This document shows, one piece after another, positions 29,157-37,809 of a DNA stretch of 64,000 nucleotides. Position 1 is the first letter of the stretch. Each line of letters begins with the position of its first letter. The stretch comes from an uncultured cyanobacterium (GTDB lineage Bacteria; Cyanobacteriota; Cyanobacteriia; Cyanobacteriales; Nostocaceae), in NCBI GenBank assembly GCA_903848645.1, contig CAINGU010000050.1, positions 1 through 64,000 of the forward strand, given 5' to 3'. The position numbers and the translations under genes were made by a program. The notes beneath the pieces are model-generated. The model had not been told where the DNA came from and did not search any database. It saw nothing but the letters and a program-made list of their open reading frames with translations.

Positions 29157-30017
29157 ATGGATCCAATCTTTTTTATCATATTTTTAGCTCTAGTAGGTTA
29201 TGCCTTGGCATCTGCAAAGATGGTAAATCAAGGAAATGTCGCTTTAGTTGAACGGTTGGGACGATATCATCGCAAACTTAACCCTGGACTGAGATTCATA
29301 ATTCCCATCATTGATCAGATTGTGATGGAGGATACTACAAGAGAGCAGATTCTAGATATTAAACCCCAAAATGCCATCACTAAAGATGGTGTTTATTTAG
29401 AAATTGATGCAATTGTGTACTGGCGTATCAAAGATATTGAAAAAAGCTTTTATGCCATTGATGATTTACAACAGGCATTAGCAAACATAGCAACGACTAC
29501 CCTCCGAGAAAATATTGCCCAGAATTCTTTGGAGGATACTAATATGTCTAGAGACGAGATGGACAGAACTATATTAGGCGTATTGAATCCAATTACATCT
29601 GACTGGGGAATTGAAATTATGCGTTTAGATATTCAGAGTATCACCCCACCGGAAACTGTGCGGAAGTCAATGGAAGAACAACAAAATGCACAAATTAAAA
29701 AAAAGGCAGCTATAGAAGCAGCAGAAGGGGAACGACAAGCAGCAGTTAAACGGGCGGAAGGAACGAGAACATCTATAGAGATAATTTCTGAAGCCTTGCG
29801 TACCCATCCTGAAAGTAAGGACATTTTAAGGTATCTTGTCGCTCAAGATTACGTAGATGCTAGTCAAAAACTGGGTGCAAGCAATAATGCCAAAATTGTA
29901 TTTGTAGATCCTGCTAACTCAACTGAAATGTTTCAGGAGTTGATTTCTGATTCAGTAGAGGAAAATCATGGGAAAAAATCTGGGAGTAGTAATGGGAATG
30001 GTAATGGCGCTAATTGA
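29157..30017 (+). CDS. Stomatin/paraslipin-type SPFH protein
   Basis: The 286-residue protein has an N-terminal membrane anchor (FFIIFLALVGYALASAK). The SPFH domain follows: VNQGNVALVERLGRYHRKLN, then PGLRFIIPIIDQIVMEDTTR. A C-terminal helix carries KKKAAIEAAEGERQAAVKRA and the tail is Gly/Ser/Asn-rich. This is the slipin branch found in most cyanobacteria, forming membrane scaffolds and often tied to membrane proteases. AGAGGAGA lies about 7 nt before ATG. The partner NfeD gene often found with slipins is not adjacent. Confidence 0.9.
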   Translation: MDPIFFIIFLALVGYALASAKMVNQGNVALVERLGRYHRKLNPGLRFIIPIIDQIVMEDTTREQILDIKPQNAITKDGVYLEIDAIVYWRIKDIEKSFYAIDDLQQALANIATTTLRENIAQNSLEDTNMSRDEMDRTILGVLNPITSDWGIEIMRLDIQSITPPETVRKSMEEQQNAQIKKKAAIEAAEGERQAAVKRAEGTRTSIEIISEALRTHPESKDILRYLVAQDYVDASQKLGASNNAKIVFVDPANSTEMFQELISDSVEENHGKKSGSSNGNGNGAN

Positions 30018-30034
30018 TAATTGATAATTGACAA

Positions 30035-30880
30035 TTACGAATTACGAAAAATGGCATCTGCTACTAGAGTGACTTCTTGCATTTCTTGAACATCGTGAAC
30101 TCGGAGGATATCTGCACCATTAAAAATGGCCGCGCAACAAGCTGCGGCTGTTCCCCAAACCCGTGCTTTCGGATCTGGTTGATTAAGAATATTACCGATA
30201 AAACTTTTACGAGATGCTCCTACCAAAATCGGAGAATTGAGTGTTTTTAGTGATTCTAAGCGGCGAAAAATTTCTAAATTCTGCTGATGGTTTTTAGCGA
30301 AACCAATACCAGGATCAATAATTATTTTATTTTGATCAATTCCCAAAAGCCTAGCATTTGTAATTTGCCCAGATAAAAAGTTATAAATATCAGTAATTAG
30401 ATCTTCATAATTAGTGAATTTTTGCATAGTTTGGGGAGTCCCTTGGATGTGCATTAACACAATTGGCACATTTAAACTAGCAACAGTTGGCAACATTTGG
30501 GGGTCAAATCTCCCAGCAGAAATATCATTAACTATATCTGCTCCAGCATTTATTGCTGCTTTAGCTACTTCGCTTCTAGTAGTATCTACAGAAATGGGGA
30601 CATCAATAACTGGACGTAGCAACTCCAAAACAGATAGCACCCGCTCAAGTTCTGCTTCTAGGGAGATTTGCTCCGCCCCTGGACGGGTTGATTGTCCACC
30701 AATGTCAATGATGTCAGCACCAGCCGAAACCATTGCTTGTGCCTGAGTGAGAGCGGCTGAGGTGGTGTTAAATTTACCACCATCACTAAAACTATCAGGG
30801 GTAACATTCAAAATCCCCATGATATAAGTCCGCTTTCCCCAGGTAAAACAATGATCGCGGATAGTTAAGTTGTTAGACAT
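30035..30880 (-). CDS. folP: Dihydropteroate synthase
   Basis: FolP joins p-aminobenzoate to the pterin in folate synthesis. The 281-residue TIM barrel has IMGILNVTPDSFSDGG (about residues 21-36), DIIDIGGQSTRPGAE, VPISVDTTRSEVAKAAINAG, NDISAGRFDP and the pterin/phosphate loop GASRKSFIGNI. Length is typical. It lies 54 nt downstream of tpiA on the same strand and could be co-transcribed. Confidence 0.96.
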   Translation of the reverse strand: MSNNLTIRDHCFTWGKRTYIMGILNVTPDSFSDGGKFNTTSAALTQAQAMVSAGADIIDIGGQSTRPGAEQISLEAELERVLSVLELLRPVIDVPISVDTTRSEVAKAAINAGADIVNDISAGRFDPQMLPTVASLNVPIVLMHIQGTPQTMQKFTNYEDLITDIYNFLSGQITNARLLGIDQNKIIIDPGIGFAKNHQQNLEIFRRLESLKTLNSPILVGASRKSFIGNILNQPDPKARVWGTAAACCAAIFNGADILRVHDVQEMQEVTLVADAIFRNS

Positions 30881-30934
30881 GAAATTTGTTAACTTTTAAT
30901 TTTTAATTGATTTATCCCCAATCCCCAATCCCCG

Positions 30935-31660
30935 TTATTGATAGTTGACAATTCTGGCAAAACTATCAGCTTTTAGACTAGCGCCACCAACGAGAGCGCC
31001 GTCAATTTCTGGCTGTGCCATAATTTCATCAACATTATTCGGGTTCACTGAACCGCCATATTGAATAGGAACAAGGGGATTAGTCAATTGACTGCGAATT
31101 AAGCCAATTACCCGATTTGCTTCCTTGGATTCACAGGTATCACCAGTACCAATTGCCCAGATTGGTTCATAGGCAATAATCAAGTTAGTTTGATCAATGT
31201 CTACCAAGTCTTTTTTTAACTGGGTGCTAATTATTGATTCTGTTTCCCCTGCGTCTCGTTGTTGTTTAGTTTCCCCAACACAGAGAATAGGTGTGAGTCC
31301 ATGCTTTTGGGCAGCTTTGAGACGAAGATTGACAGTTACGTCTGTTTCTCCGAAGAATTGCCGTCTTTCACTGTGTCCCACAATCACATAACGCACACCG
31401 ATTTCTGTTAGCATAGAGGCAGCGATTTCGCCTGTATATGCGCCACTTTCTTCCCAGTGGACATTTTGTGCGCCCAAATTTACACGGCTACCATGTAAAG
31501 ATTGTGACACCAAGCTTAAGTCGGTGAAGGGAGGACATAATATCACTTCTCGTTCTGAGGGGGTTTCCTCCAGGTGAGGCAAAAATCCGCTTAAAAATTC
31601 TGCGGATTCTGCCTGGGTTTTGAACATTTTCCAGTTACCAGCAATAACGATTTTCCGCAC
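30935..31660 (-). CDS. tpiA: Triosephosphate isomerase
   Basis: TpiA interconverts glyceraldehyde-3-phosphate and dihydroxyacetone phosphate in glycolysis and the Calvin cycle. The TIM barrel has [14 protein letters not shown] with catalytic Asn/Lys, [16 protein letters not shown] with the catalytic His, and [15 protein letters not shown] with the catalytic Glu. The loop [16 protein letters not shown] and GALVGGASL complete it. The preferred GTG start gives 241 residues, the normal length; a TTG five codons upstream is also in frame. Confidence 0.96.
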   Translation of the reverse strand: MRKIVIAGNWKMFKTQAESAEFLSGFLPHLEETPSEREVILCPPFTDLSLVSQSLHGSRVNLGAQNVHWEESGAYTGEIAASMLTEIGVRYVIVGHSERRQFFGETDVTVNLRLKAAQKHGLTPILCVGETKQQRDAGETESIISTQLKKDLVDIDQTNLIIAYEPIWAIGTGDTCESKEANRVIGLIRSQLTNPLVPIQYGGSVNPNNVDEIMAQPEIDGALVGGASLKADSFARIVNYQ

Positions 31661-31839
31661 AGGTGATTTAATCAAAATTTTAATGTTACTAGATGCACCT
31701 TTTAATGTACTACTTTTTTAGGACTATTCATGAAGCAGAATTCATCGGGTTACAGAAACGGTATTCAGTAGGAATATAGTCAGAAGTGTTGGTCTTGATA
31801 ATAAATGAGATGCTTCATAAGTTATTTATTGATATGGTA

Positions 31840-32265
31840 TCAATCAAGAGGAGGATGCCAACCACTAATTACCCAACGCTTTCGAGCAATCAGAATTACT
31901 GGATGATTGATTCGTAGCTTAACTATTGTGGTGCGACCAATAGCATTTATACCTTCTAATCTTGTACCATCAGCGCTCCATTCAAAATGGTCAGTCCATT
32001 TTTGTTTACGAGGATTAAAAAGTTGTATAGTTTCACCACTCAAAGGATCTATAGATTCAATTGTATCACTTTTGAATTCGTTGCATGAACGACAAGCTAA
32101 ACAAAGATTTTCAAAAGTTGTTTCTCCACCCTTAGAAACTGGGTGAATATGATCATAAGTCATAGGAATACCGCTATTTGCTTCAGATGTCAAGCAATAA
32201 CAGCAACGTGATTTATCCCTCTCTATGATTTTTTGTCTTAAACTTTCAGAAATATATGTAGACAC
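31840..32265 (-). CDS. HNH endonuclease
   Basis: The 141-residue protein has a canonical zinc-bound HNH core: CCYC (21-24), TYDHIHPVSKGG with the catalytic Asp-His (38-39), FENLCLACRSCNEFKSD with Asn53, Cys58 and Cys61, and Lys/Asn of the last helix. A C-terminal region (about 75-141) typical of cyanobacterial HNH proteins follows, ending VISGWHPPLD. It lies 6 nt after a small RHH-like gene on the same strand, so the two form a bicistronic unit. Such pairs occur many times in cyanobacteria; their role is not established. Confidence 0.9.
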   Translation of the reverse strand: MSTYISESLRQKIIERDKSRCCYCLTSEANSGIPMTYDHIHPVSKGGETTFENLCLACRSCNEFKSDTIESIDPLSGETIQLFNPRKQKWTDHFEWSADGTRLEGINAIGRTTIVKLRINHPVILIARKRWVISGWHPPLD

Positions 32266-32271
32266 AACAAT

Positions 32272-32676
32272 TTAAGAATTTGATAGACGATATCCTCTCC
32301 AATTAAGTAATACTGCTGCTTGGGCTTTACGTAACATAAATAAATCAGCCTCATGTCGAAGTGACATCAACTCTAATCGTTCTACTTCCGTAAGTATACC
32401 CCTAGAGTTATGATCAAGCAAGATGTTATATCTGTCCATATCATCTGCTGTTTTTCGACTATTGGCAATTTGCCAAAGAGTATTGTCATCTAGCTTATCT
32501 AATGCGGCAATTTCAGCTTGAAATTCCTCTGGGACATCATCCCAAGCTGGTGGACTACCAACTTGCAAAGCATGAAGCATTACTTCTTCTAAGGGACGTT
32601 GAGTAGCATTAGCAGTATTAACTAATCGCTGATAGATAATTTCTGGGATTTGGAGAGTTACAGTTTCAGTGGGCAT
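32272..32676 (-). CDS. Small protein with putative ribbon-helix-helix N-terminus, upstream of the HNH nuclease
   Basis: The 134-residue protein begins with TETVTLQIPEIIYQRLVNTA and ATQRPLEEVMLHAL, the beta strand plus two-helix pattern of RHH antitoxin-like proteins. A helical region follows with AEIAALDKLDDNTLWQIAN and LTEVERLELMSLRHEADLFM, ending in KAQAAVLLNWRGYRL. Only 6 nt separate it from the HNH gene, suggesting coupled expression and possibly control of the nuclease. The toxin-antitoxin idea is inference. No known function. Confidence 0.75.
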   Translation of the reverse strand: MPTETVTLQIPEIIYQRLVNTANATQRPLEEVMLHALQVGSPPAWDDVPEEFQAEIAALDKLDDNTLWQIANSRKTADDMDRYNILLDHNSRGILTEVERLELMSLRHEADLFMLRKAQAAVLLNWRGYRLSNS

Positions 32677-32819
32677 ATTTTACTCCCATTGTAATTTACA
32701 TTAATAAAACTATTAATATTTTAAGTATATCCTTGGTTATTAACTTTGGATTTATCAAGGTTTTATTTCCTGATTTTCGTCCTTCCTGTGTTCTTTAAAA
32801 TATTTAATAAAAGTATTAT

Positions 32820-34064
32820 CTAATTTTTAGCATATATCTGTTTTATATATTGAATTTCTGATCTTAAACCATTAGCATGAATCAAACCTACATAACCGCG
32901 AAACTGACAGTTATTCTGGGCATCATAAACCGTAACGTGAGGAGTCTGAGCCAAATTATCTCGTAATCTCAATCTTCCACTTCCATCTAAAAATGTAAAA
33001 TTTTCAGTAATTTGGTGAACAGGATTAAACCAATCTTCAATATTTTTTGTCACCGGAAAAGTTTTTCCTATATTTTCTGTAACCTCATAAAAAACAGTTG
33101 TTATCCCTGGAACTTTTTCTAGTCGTCTAATTACCAAATTAATAATTTTTTCTTGATTACCTAAGATATGATCTGTGATCATTTTAGCTGTTTGGGGACA
33201 ATTCCAGTAACCAATATGAGCATCTGCTGCACCAGCAGCAATAGCACCCAAATCAAGAGCTTTATTAATATCAGTTACATTACCTAATGTTCTAACTCCA
33301 GGAAAACTGGCTATTTGACGCATGGTGTTTTCTAAAGAATTTGCATTGTCAAAAATAAATTTATCTGTAACGGAAAGATTAGAGTCTTCTTGTATTTCCA
33401 AACTAGAGCTAATCGGATAAGCAATCATATCTGAAGAATGAATAATATTTAACCATCTCAAAGGATATTCTTGCGATTTACACTTCAGTTTTACTTGTTC
33501 AGATTGAATATCTAATAACATATTAAATAAAATTACTGGTGAACCCATTGTTGTAATGGTTTTTAATTTTACCTTTTCATTAATTAATGATCTGAAATTA
33601 AATGCTGCATCACCAAATTGAAATTGATCTGAAAATAACATATCCCATAAAATTACAGTTCCCATAGAGTGAGCAACTATATGTAACTCTTTTTCTTCTG
33701 GATGATTTTTAATAAGATCCTCTAGATGTTCCGTGATTGATTGCCTAATTTTTCTACCTCTTGTATGATTAAGGTAAGTAAAAGCATCACCGATAAAATC
33801 AGAGATAAAACCTTGTCTTAACTCTTTTCCTCGCAGAATATCTTCCTGATTAATATGTGGATTTGCTTGTTTATTTTTTTCTAAATCTTGATGAATAAAA
33901 TTCCATATTTTACCTTTATTATTTAAAATATCTGCATAAAATCCAGAATGAAAATGAGGTAAGATTTGTCCTTTTTGCGAAAACTCCTTTTGAATTAAGG
34001 TTTTGAGAGGTTCGGCAAATTTAACTTTTGATTCTGCTACACCATGAATGAAAAATACAAGCAT
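32820..34064 (-). CDS. Alpha/beta hydrolase-fold protein
   Basis: The 414-residue protein opens with MLVFFIHGVAES, the oxyanion-type HG strand, and has the nucleophile elbow IVAHSMGTVILW (AHSMG at residues 131-135), a GxSxG-like motif of lipases and esterases. A later SDMIAYPIS may hold the acid. The long C-terminal part (about 250-414) is not recognised and includes TVFYEVTENIGKTFPVTKNI. The gene is AT-rich with large gaps on both sides. It resembles stand-alone serine hydrolases of unknown substrate; membership of a defence system was considered but has no supporting neighbour. Confidence 0.7.
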   Translation of the reverse strand: MLVFFIHGVAESKVKFAEPLKTLIQKEFSQKGQILPHFHSGFYADILNNKGKIWNFIHQDLEKNKQANPHINQEDILRGKELRQGFISDFIGDAFTYLNHTRGRKIRQSITEHLEDLIKNHPEEKELHIVAHSMGTVILWDMLFSDQFQFGDAAFNFRSLINEKVKLKTITTMGSPVILFNMLLDIQSEQVKLKCKSQEYPLRWLNIIHSSDMIAYPISSSLEIQEDSNLSVTDKFIFDNANSLENTMRQIASFPGVRTLGNVTDINKALDLGAIAAGAADAHIGYWNCPQTAKMITDHILGNQEKIINLVIRRLEKVPGITTVFYEVTENIGKTFPVTKNIEDWFNPVHQITENFTFLDGSGRLRLRDNLAQTPHVTVYDAQNNCQFRGYVGLIHANGLRSEIQYIKQIYAKN

Positions 34065-34158
34065 TGCTATATATAATGTAAGAGTAGTAATATTATACCT
34101 TTAGTCTTTTAAATAAACAATATTATGATAAAAAAATTATTTCAGTAACCAGTAATCA

Positions 34159-34187
34159 GTAGGGGTTTAGCAGTGCTAAACCCCTAC
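34159..34187. repeat. Palindromic repeat GTAGGGGTTTAGC..GCTAAACCCCTAC
   Basis: This 29-nt palindrome with a short central loop lies just downstream of the crtO-like gene. Near-identical copies sit upstream of the P450 gene (37592) and inside the start of the gene after pyrF (48668). It is a dispersed palindromic element of this genome. Confidence 0.85.
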
Positions 34188-34248
34188 GAGATATGTGGCT
34201 TTTAGATAATTTGTATTTTGGTTTTCCTGTCAATGAGTAAGTTCTACT

Positions 34249-35943
34249 CTAATTCATCCCAAAGACAGAACCAACTGTAGACTTAATCGAATTTCCAGCA
34301 TCTTTTAAAGCTTGAGTAAAGGGTTGCTTATTTTGCAAAAATACCCGCGCACAATTGCGTCCTGGCATACCGGAAATTGAACCACCTGGATGTGTACCTG
34401 CACCAGTTAAAAAGAGATTATCAATGGGGGTTTTATAATTGGCTAATTCTGGCAAAGGTCGGAAAAAGATCATTTGATCCATAGTCATATCAATATGATA
34501 ATAATTCCCTTTGTATGCGCCTAATCTTTCTGCTAATTCTGCGGGACTTTCCACTCTTCTAGCGATAGTTGCTTTCTTCACATTGGGGGCGTAAGTTGCT
34601 AATTTATCAATTACTTTATCTGCAACTTGATTTTTCAATTCATCAGTCCAACCTGTTCCTTTTAAACCTGTACCGTTGGCATTAGAAATTTGATAAGGAG
34701 CAAAAAATTCAATCCATAAAGTATGTTTTCCAGGTGGTGCTAAACTAGGGTCAAGAGCGCTAGGCATAACCACATACATGGAAGGGTCAGAATCGGGAAT
34801 TTCGCCAATTGTACATTTATTATGAGCCTGTTCGACATGATTCATAGAATCAGCAATTAGAATTGAACCAATGAGATATTCATCTTTATGATCATGATGA
34901 GAAAAATGCAAAGGTTCATCTAATGCTAAATCTATTTTCAGGATAGTTTCATTGTTGTTGATAATCCGGCGTTCTAATCTTTCCCATAAATCAGGATCAA
35001 CGGCATCAATATCACTTTTGTCTGTCATTTGTAAGAATAATCTTTGGGCATCAATATTAGAAATTACTCCCTGTTTTGCTCGATATTCTTTACCACCAGT
35101 CACTCTGACTCCTACGGCTTTAGCATCATCAATTAAAATCTTTTCTACGTGCTGGTCTGTGAGAATTACGCCACCTTTACTATTAACTAATTTCACTAAG
35201 GCTTGCACCAATGCACCTGTACCGCCGCGAGGTCTAGCCATACCAGGATTATGACGCATAGCCATCATCATGACCCCAATGGCGAGATTTTTTTGAGAAG
35301 GTGGCGCACCTAATTCTGATGCTAATCTAGATAGGGGGGCTTTGAGAAATTCTTCATCAAACCATTCATTAAGAATATCTTCCGCACTATTGAGCATAGT
35401 TCGCACAAAATCAAGGCTTTTGCCTGGAGAACCTACTACAGAAAATAAATCTTTAACTTGTTTAAGATTGTAGTTACCAAAAATATCTATAATTGATGTG
35501 GGTGGGGCATTAAACATGGGAGTCATGGCGTTAATTGCCCGTTGCCAATAATTTGTAAATTCGGCATATTTTTTAGCATCTCGTTCACTGTAACGAGCGA
35601 TTTCTGCACAGGTTTTTTCTAAGGATTTATGGGCTAAAAAATATTTACCGTCGGGGTGAGGACAAAAGACAACTGGGTCACATTCTAGATATTCTAAGCC
35701 GTATTTTGTCAGTTCTAATTCTTCTACAACTGGACCCAAATGAATAAATTCATGGTCAATGGCACACAAGTTAAATTTAAAACCTGGGGCTTTGTCTGGG
35801 ATACATTCTTCTGTTGTCGCTGCACCACCGGGAACGGGACGTTTTTCGAGTAAAAGGACACTATAACCTGCTTTGAGTAAATAAGCCGCACAAACTAAGC
35901 CGTTGTGTCCAGCACCGATGATGATAACGTCGTATTCTTGCAT
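34249..35943 (-). CDS. crtO: CrtO-type carotenoid ketolase/FAD-dependent phytoene-desaturase family oxidoreductase
   Basis: From MQEYDVIIIG the protein has 564 residues; the in-frame upstream ATG adds 30 residues that overlap the promoter. It shows the FAD dinucleotide motif DVIIIGAGHNGLVCAAYLLK, RPVPGGAATTE, and the C-terminal desaturase signature with HPGGSISGMPGRNCARV. This large family includes the CrtO beta-carotene ketolase that makes echinenone or canthaxanthin in cyanobacteria. The exact substrate cannot be fixed here. It lies 160 nt after the P450 gene and probably shares its transcript. Confidence 0.8.
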   Translation of the reverse strand: MQEYDVIIIGAGHNGLVCAAYLLKAGYSVLLLEKRPVPGGAATTEECIPDKAPGFKFNLCAIDHEFIHLGPVVEELELTKYGLEYLECDPVVFCPHPDGKYFLAHKSLEKTCAEIARYSERDAKKYAEFTNYWQRAINAMTPMFNAPPTSIIDIFGNYNLKQVKDLFSVVGSPGKSLDFVRTMLNSAEDILNEWFDEEFLKAPLSRLASELGAPPSQKNLAIGVMMMAMRHNPGMARPRGGTGALVQALVKLVNSKGGVILTDQHVEKILIDDAKAVGVRVTGGKEYRAKQGVISNIDAQRLFLQMTDKSDIDAVDPDLWERLERRIINNNETILKIDLALDEPLHFSHHDHKDEYLIGSILIADSMNHVEQAHNKCTIGEIPDSDPSMYVVMPSALDPSLAPPGKHTLWIEFFAPYQISNANGTGLKGTGWTDELKNQVADKVIDKLATYAPNVKKATIARRVESPAELAERLGAYKGNYYHIDMTMDQMIFFRPLPELANYKTPIDNLFLTGAGTHPGGSISGMPGRNCARVFLQNKQPFTQALKDAGNSIKSTVGSVFGMN

Positions 35944-36103
35944 ATCTCTGATGACATAAAAACCTGGCTTTTTTATATTATTAATATTTACCACAAATTG
36001 CAAGTAAATTAAAAAAATAGACGATGAAACCAAATCCCCGACTTCTGATATGAACTCATAGTTTATTTACAAGCTGAAAAAAGAAGTCGGGGATCTTAAT
36101 TGT

Positions 36104-37486
36104 TCAAACTTTCACTGGTTCTAAATTTGCAGATGTTGGTTGACGAAGATTCTGAATTTCTAAATTTATTGGACCATTTGGACCTGTAACTAAACCCCGT
36201 CTTTGCGGTTTAATTTCATGGGTATCAATTAATTTTATTGACCATGTTTTCATGACTTTAGCTAATATCAATTTCATTTCCATTTGGGCAAATGCTAAAC
36301 CGATACAACGTCTTGCACCACCCCCAAAAGGTAGAAATTCATAAGGTGAAAATTGTCTTTCTAAAAAGCGTTCTGGGTTAAATTTTTCAGGTTCAGGATA
36401 AATATCTTCTCTTCGATGAGTTAAATAAATTGAACCCATGATAACTGTACCTGGTTCAATTTGATAACCACAAAGAGAAATAGGAGTTTTAACCTTTCTG
36501 GGAAAAGTTAGCATTGCTATAGGATAAATTCTTAATGTTTCATTACAGACAGCAGTTAAATATGGCAATTTAAAGATAGTGTTAGAATCAGGATTTTCTC
36601 CTAAACTATCCAATTCTACTAATAGCTTTTCTCGAACTTCTGGAAGTTTATGAATCCAGTAAAAAGCCCAAGAAATGGCTGTCGCTGTAGTTTCATGACC
36701 TGCGAATAATAAGGTCATTAATTCATCTCTTAATTCTTCATCCGTCATAGGTTCACCGTTTTCATCCCTAGAGGACATAAGTAAAGTAAGAATATCTGTC
36801 CACTGAGAATCAAAATTTTCTCTTCTTTCTCGAATTTCCTGATAAATGAGTTGGTCAGCTTCTTCCTGTTTCTTCATTTGCTGTTTCCAAAGTTCTGAAA
36901 TACCAACCATCTCTTTCAATTTAGGAAAATAGAGAAAAGCAACTCGCCAAGGACTACTACTTTGTTCTATAATTTCACAAAGTAAATGTCTCAGTTTTTC
37001 CGCCCGTTCTCCTTCATAAATTCCAAAAACAGCTTCCATCATGACCTGAAGCGTAATTTCTTGGGAAACATTTCTAATATTAAAAGGTTGATTTTTTGGT
37101 TGTTTGTTGATAGTATTTGTGGTAATATTCTCGATTAATTCGGCATAACTTCGCATTCTTTCCCCATGAAAAGGAGGCATAATTAATTGACGTTGACGTT
37201 GATGTTCTTTACCACTAAGACTAATGACAGAATTTTTGCCAAGTAAATATTCAAAAATACTATTTAAATCTCCTGGTGCTTCCAATTCCTTATGATCATT
37301 ACTTAATATCTGCTGCATAGCTTCAGGAGAATGAACCAATAACATTGGTGGTAAGTCATTCTGTAACTTTAGAGCAAAAATATCTCCATAATTTTTGGCA
37401 CATTCTTTTAAATAACTCATGGGTCTGAATACCCAGTTTAACATTTGAATAGTAGCTGATACTTTTGGTCCCGGTGGTAGTTGCAT
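36104..37486 (-). CDS. Cytochrome P450, CYP110-like
   Basis: The 460-residue P450 has the proline-rich start LPPGPKVSATIQMLN, the I-helix AGHETT (262-267), the K-helix ETLR (316-319) and the heme loop FGGGARRCIG with Cys394. All catalytic motifs are intact. The sequence resembles the CYP110 family common in heterocystous cyanobacteria, thought to hydroxylate fatty acids, alkanes or terpenoids. It is upstream of the crtO-like gene in the same orientation, hinting at a joint carotenoid or lipid modification. The substrate is inferred, not shown. Confidence 0.85.
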   Translation of the reverse strand: MQLPPGPKVSATIQMLNWVFRPMSYLKECAKNYGDIFALKLQNDLPPMLLVHSPEAMQQILSNDHKELEAPGDLNSIFEYLLGKNSVISLSGKEHQRQRQLIMPPFHGERMRSYAELIENITTNTINKQPKNQPFNIRNVSQEITLQVMMEAVFGIYEGERAEKLRHLLCEIIEQSSSPWRVAFLYFPKLKEMVGISELWKQQMKKQEEADQLIYQEIRERRENFDSQWTDILTLLMSSRDENGEPMTDEELRDELMTLLFAGHETTATAISWAFYWIHKLPEVREKLLVELDSLGENPDSNTIFKLPYLTAVCNETLRIYPIAMLTFPRKVKTPISLCGYQIEPGTVIMGSIYLTHRREDIYPEPEKFNPERFLERQFSPYEFLPFGGGARRCIGLAFAQMEMKLILAKVMKTWSIKLIDTHEIKPQRRGLVTGPNGPINLEIQNLRQPTSANLEPVKV

Positions 37487-37591
37487 AACTTTCTCCTGTT
37501 TTGATTACACAATTAATTACAGAATAACTCAACTTCAACTATAAACCCTTGAGATTTGAATTTTCAGAAGATTATAAAAAAAACTAGATGT

Positions 37592-37635
37592 GTAGGGGTT
37601 TAGCACTGCTAAACCCCTACTGCTAAACCCCTACG
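37592..37635. repeat. Palindromic repeat (GTAGGGGTTTAGC type) with an extra half-copy
   Basis: A 29-nt palindrome like the ones at 34159 and 48668 is followed at once by a second right half (TGCTAAACCCCTACG). It lies upstream of the P450 gene, in the divergent gap to the transketolase-like gene. The 323-bp gap has no gene. Confidence 0.85.
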
Positions 37636-37809
37636 TATACTGATTTAATGACATGAAAGGAAAAACAAGTAATCATGTGAGATGAGTATTTAACCTACTT
37701 ATGGTGATATTGCGAAAATGCGATTAACTATTAGATCCTTAAAGATGTAAAATTTTGGTGACATTAAACCAGAATCTCTAGTTTTTCCGATTTTATTAAG
37801 GTACTCAGC

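Noticed and set aside
32820-34064. Alpha/beta hydrolase as part of a defence system
   Set aside because: It has the AHSMG nucleophile motif but no partner gene with defence features within its strand unit.
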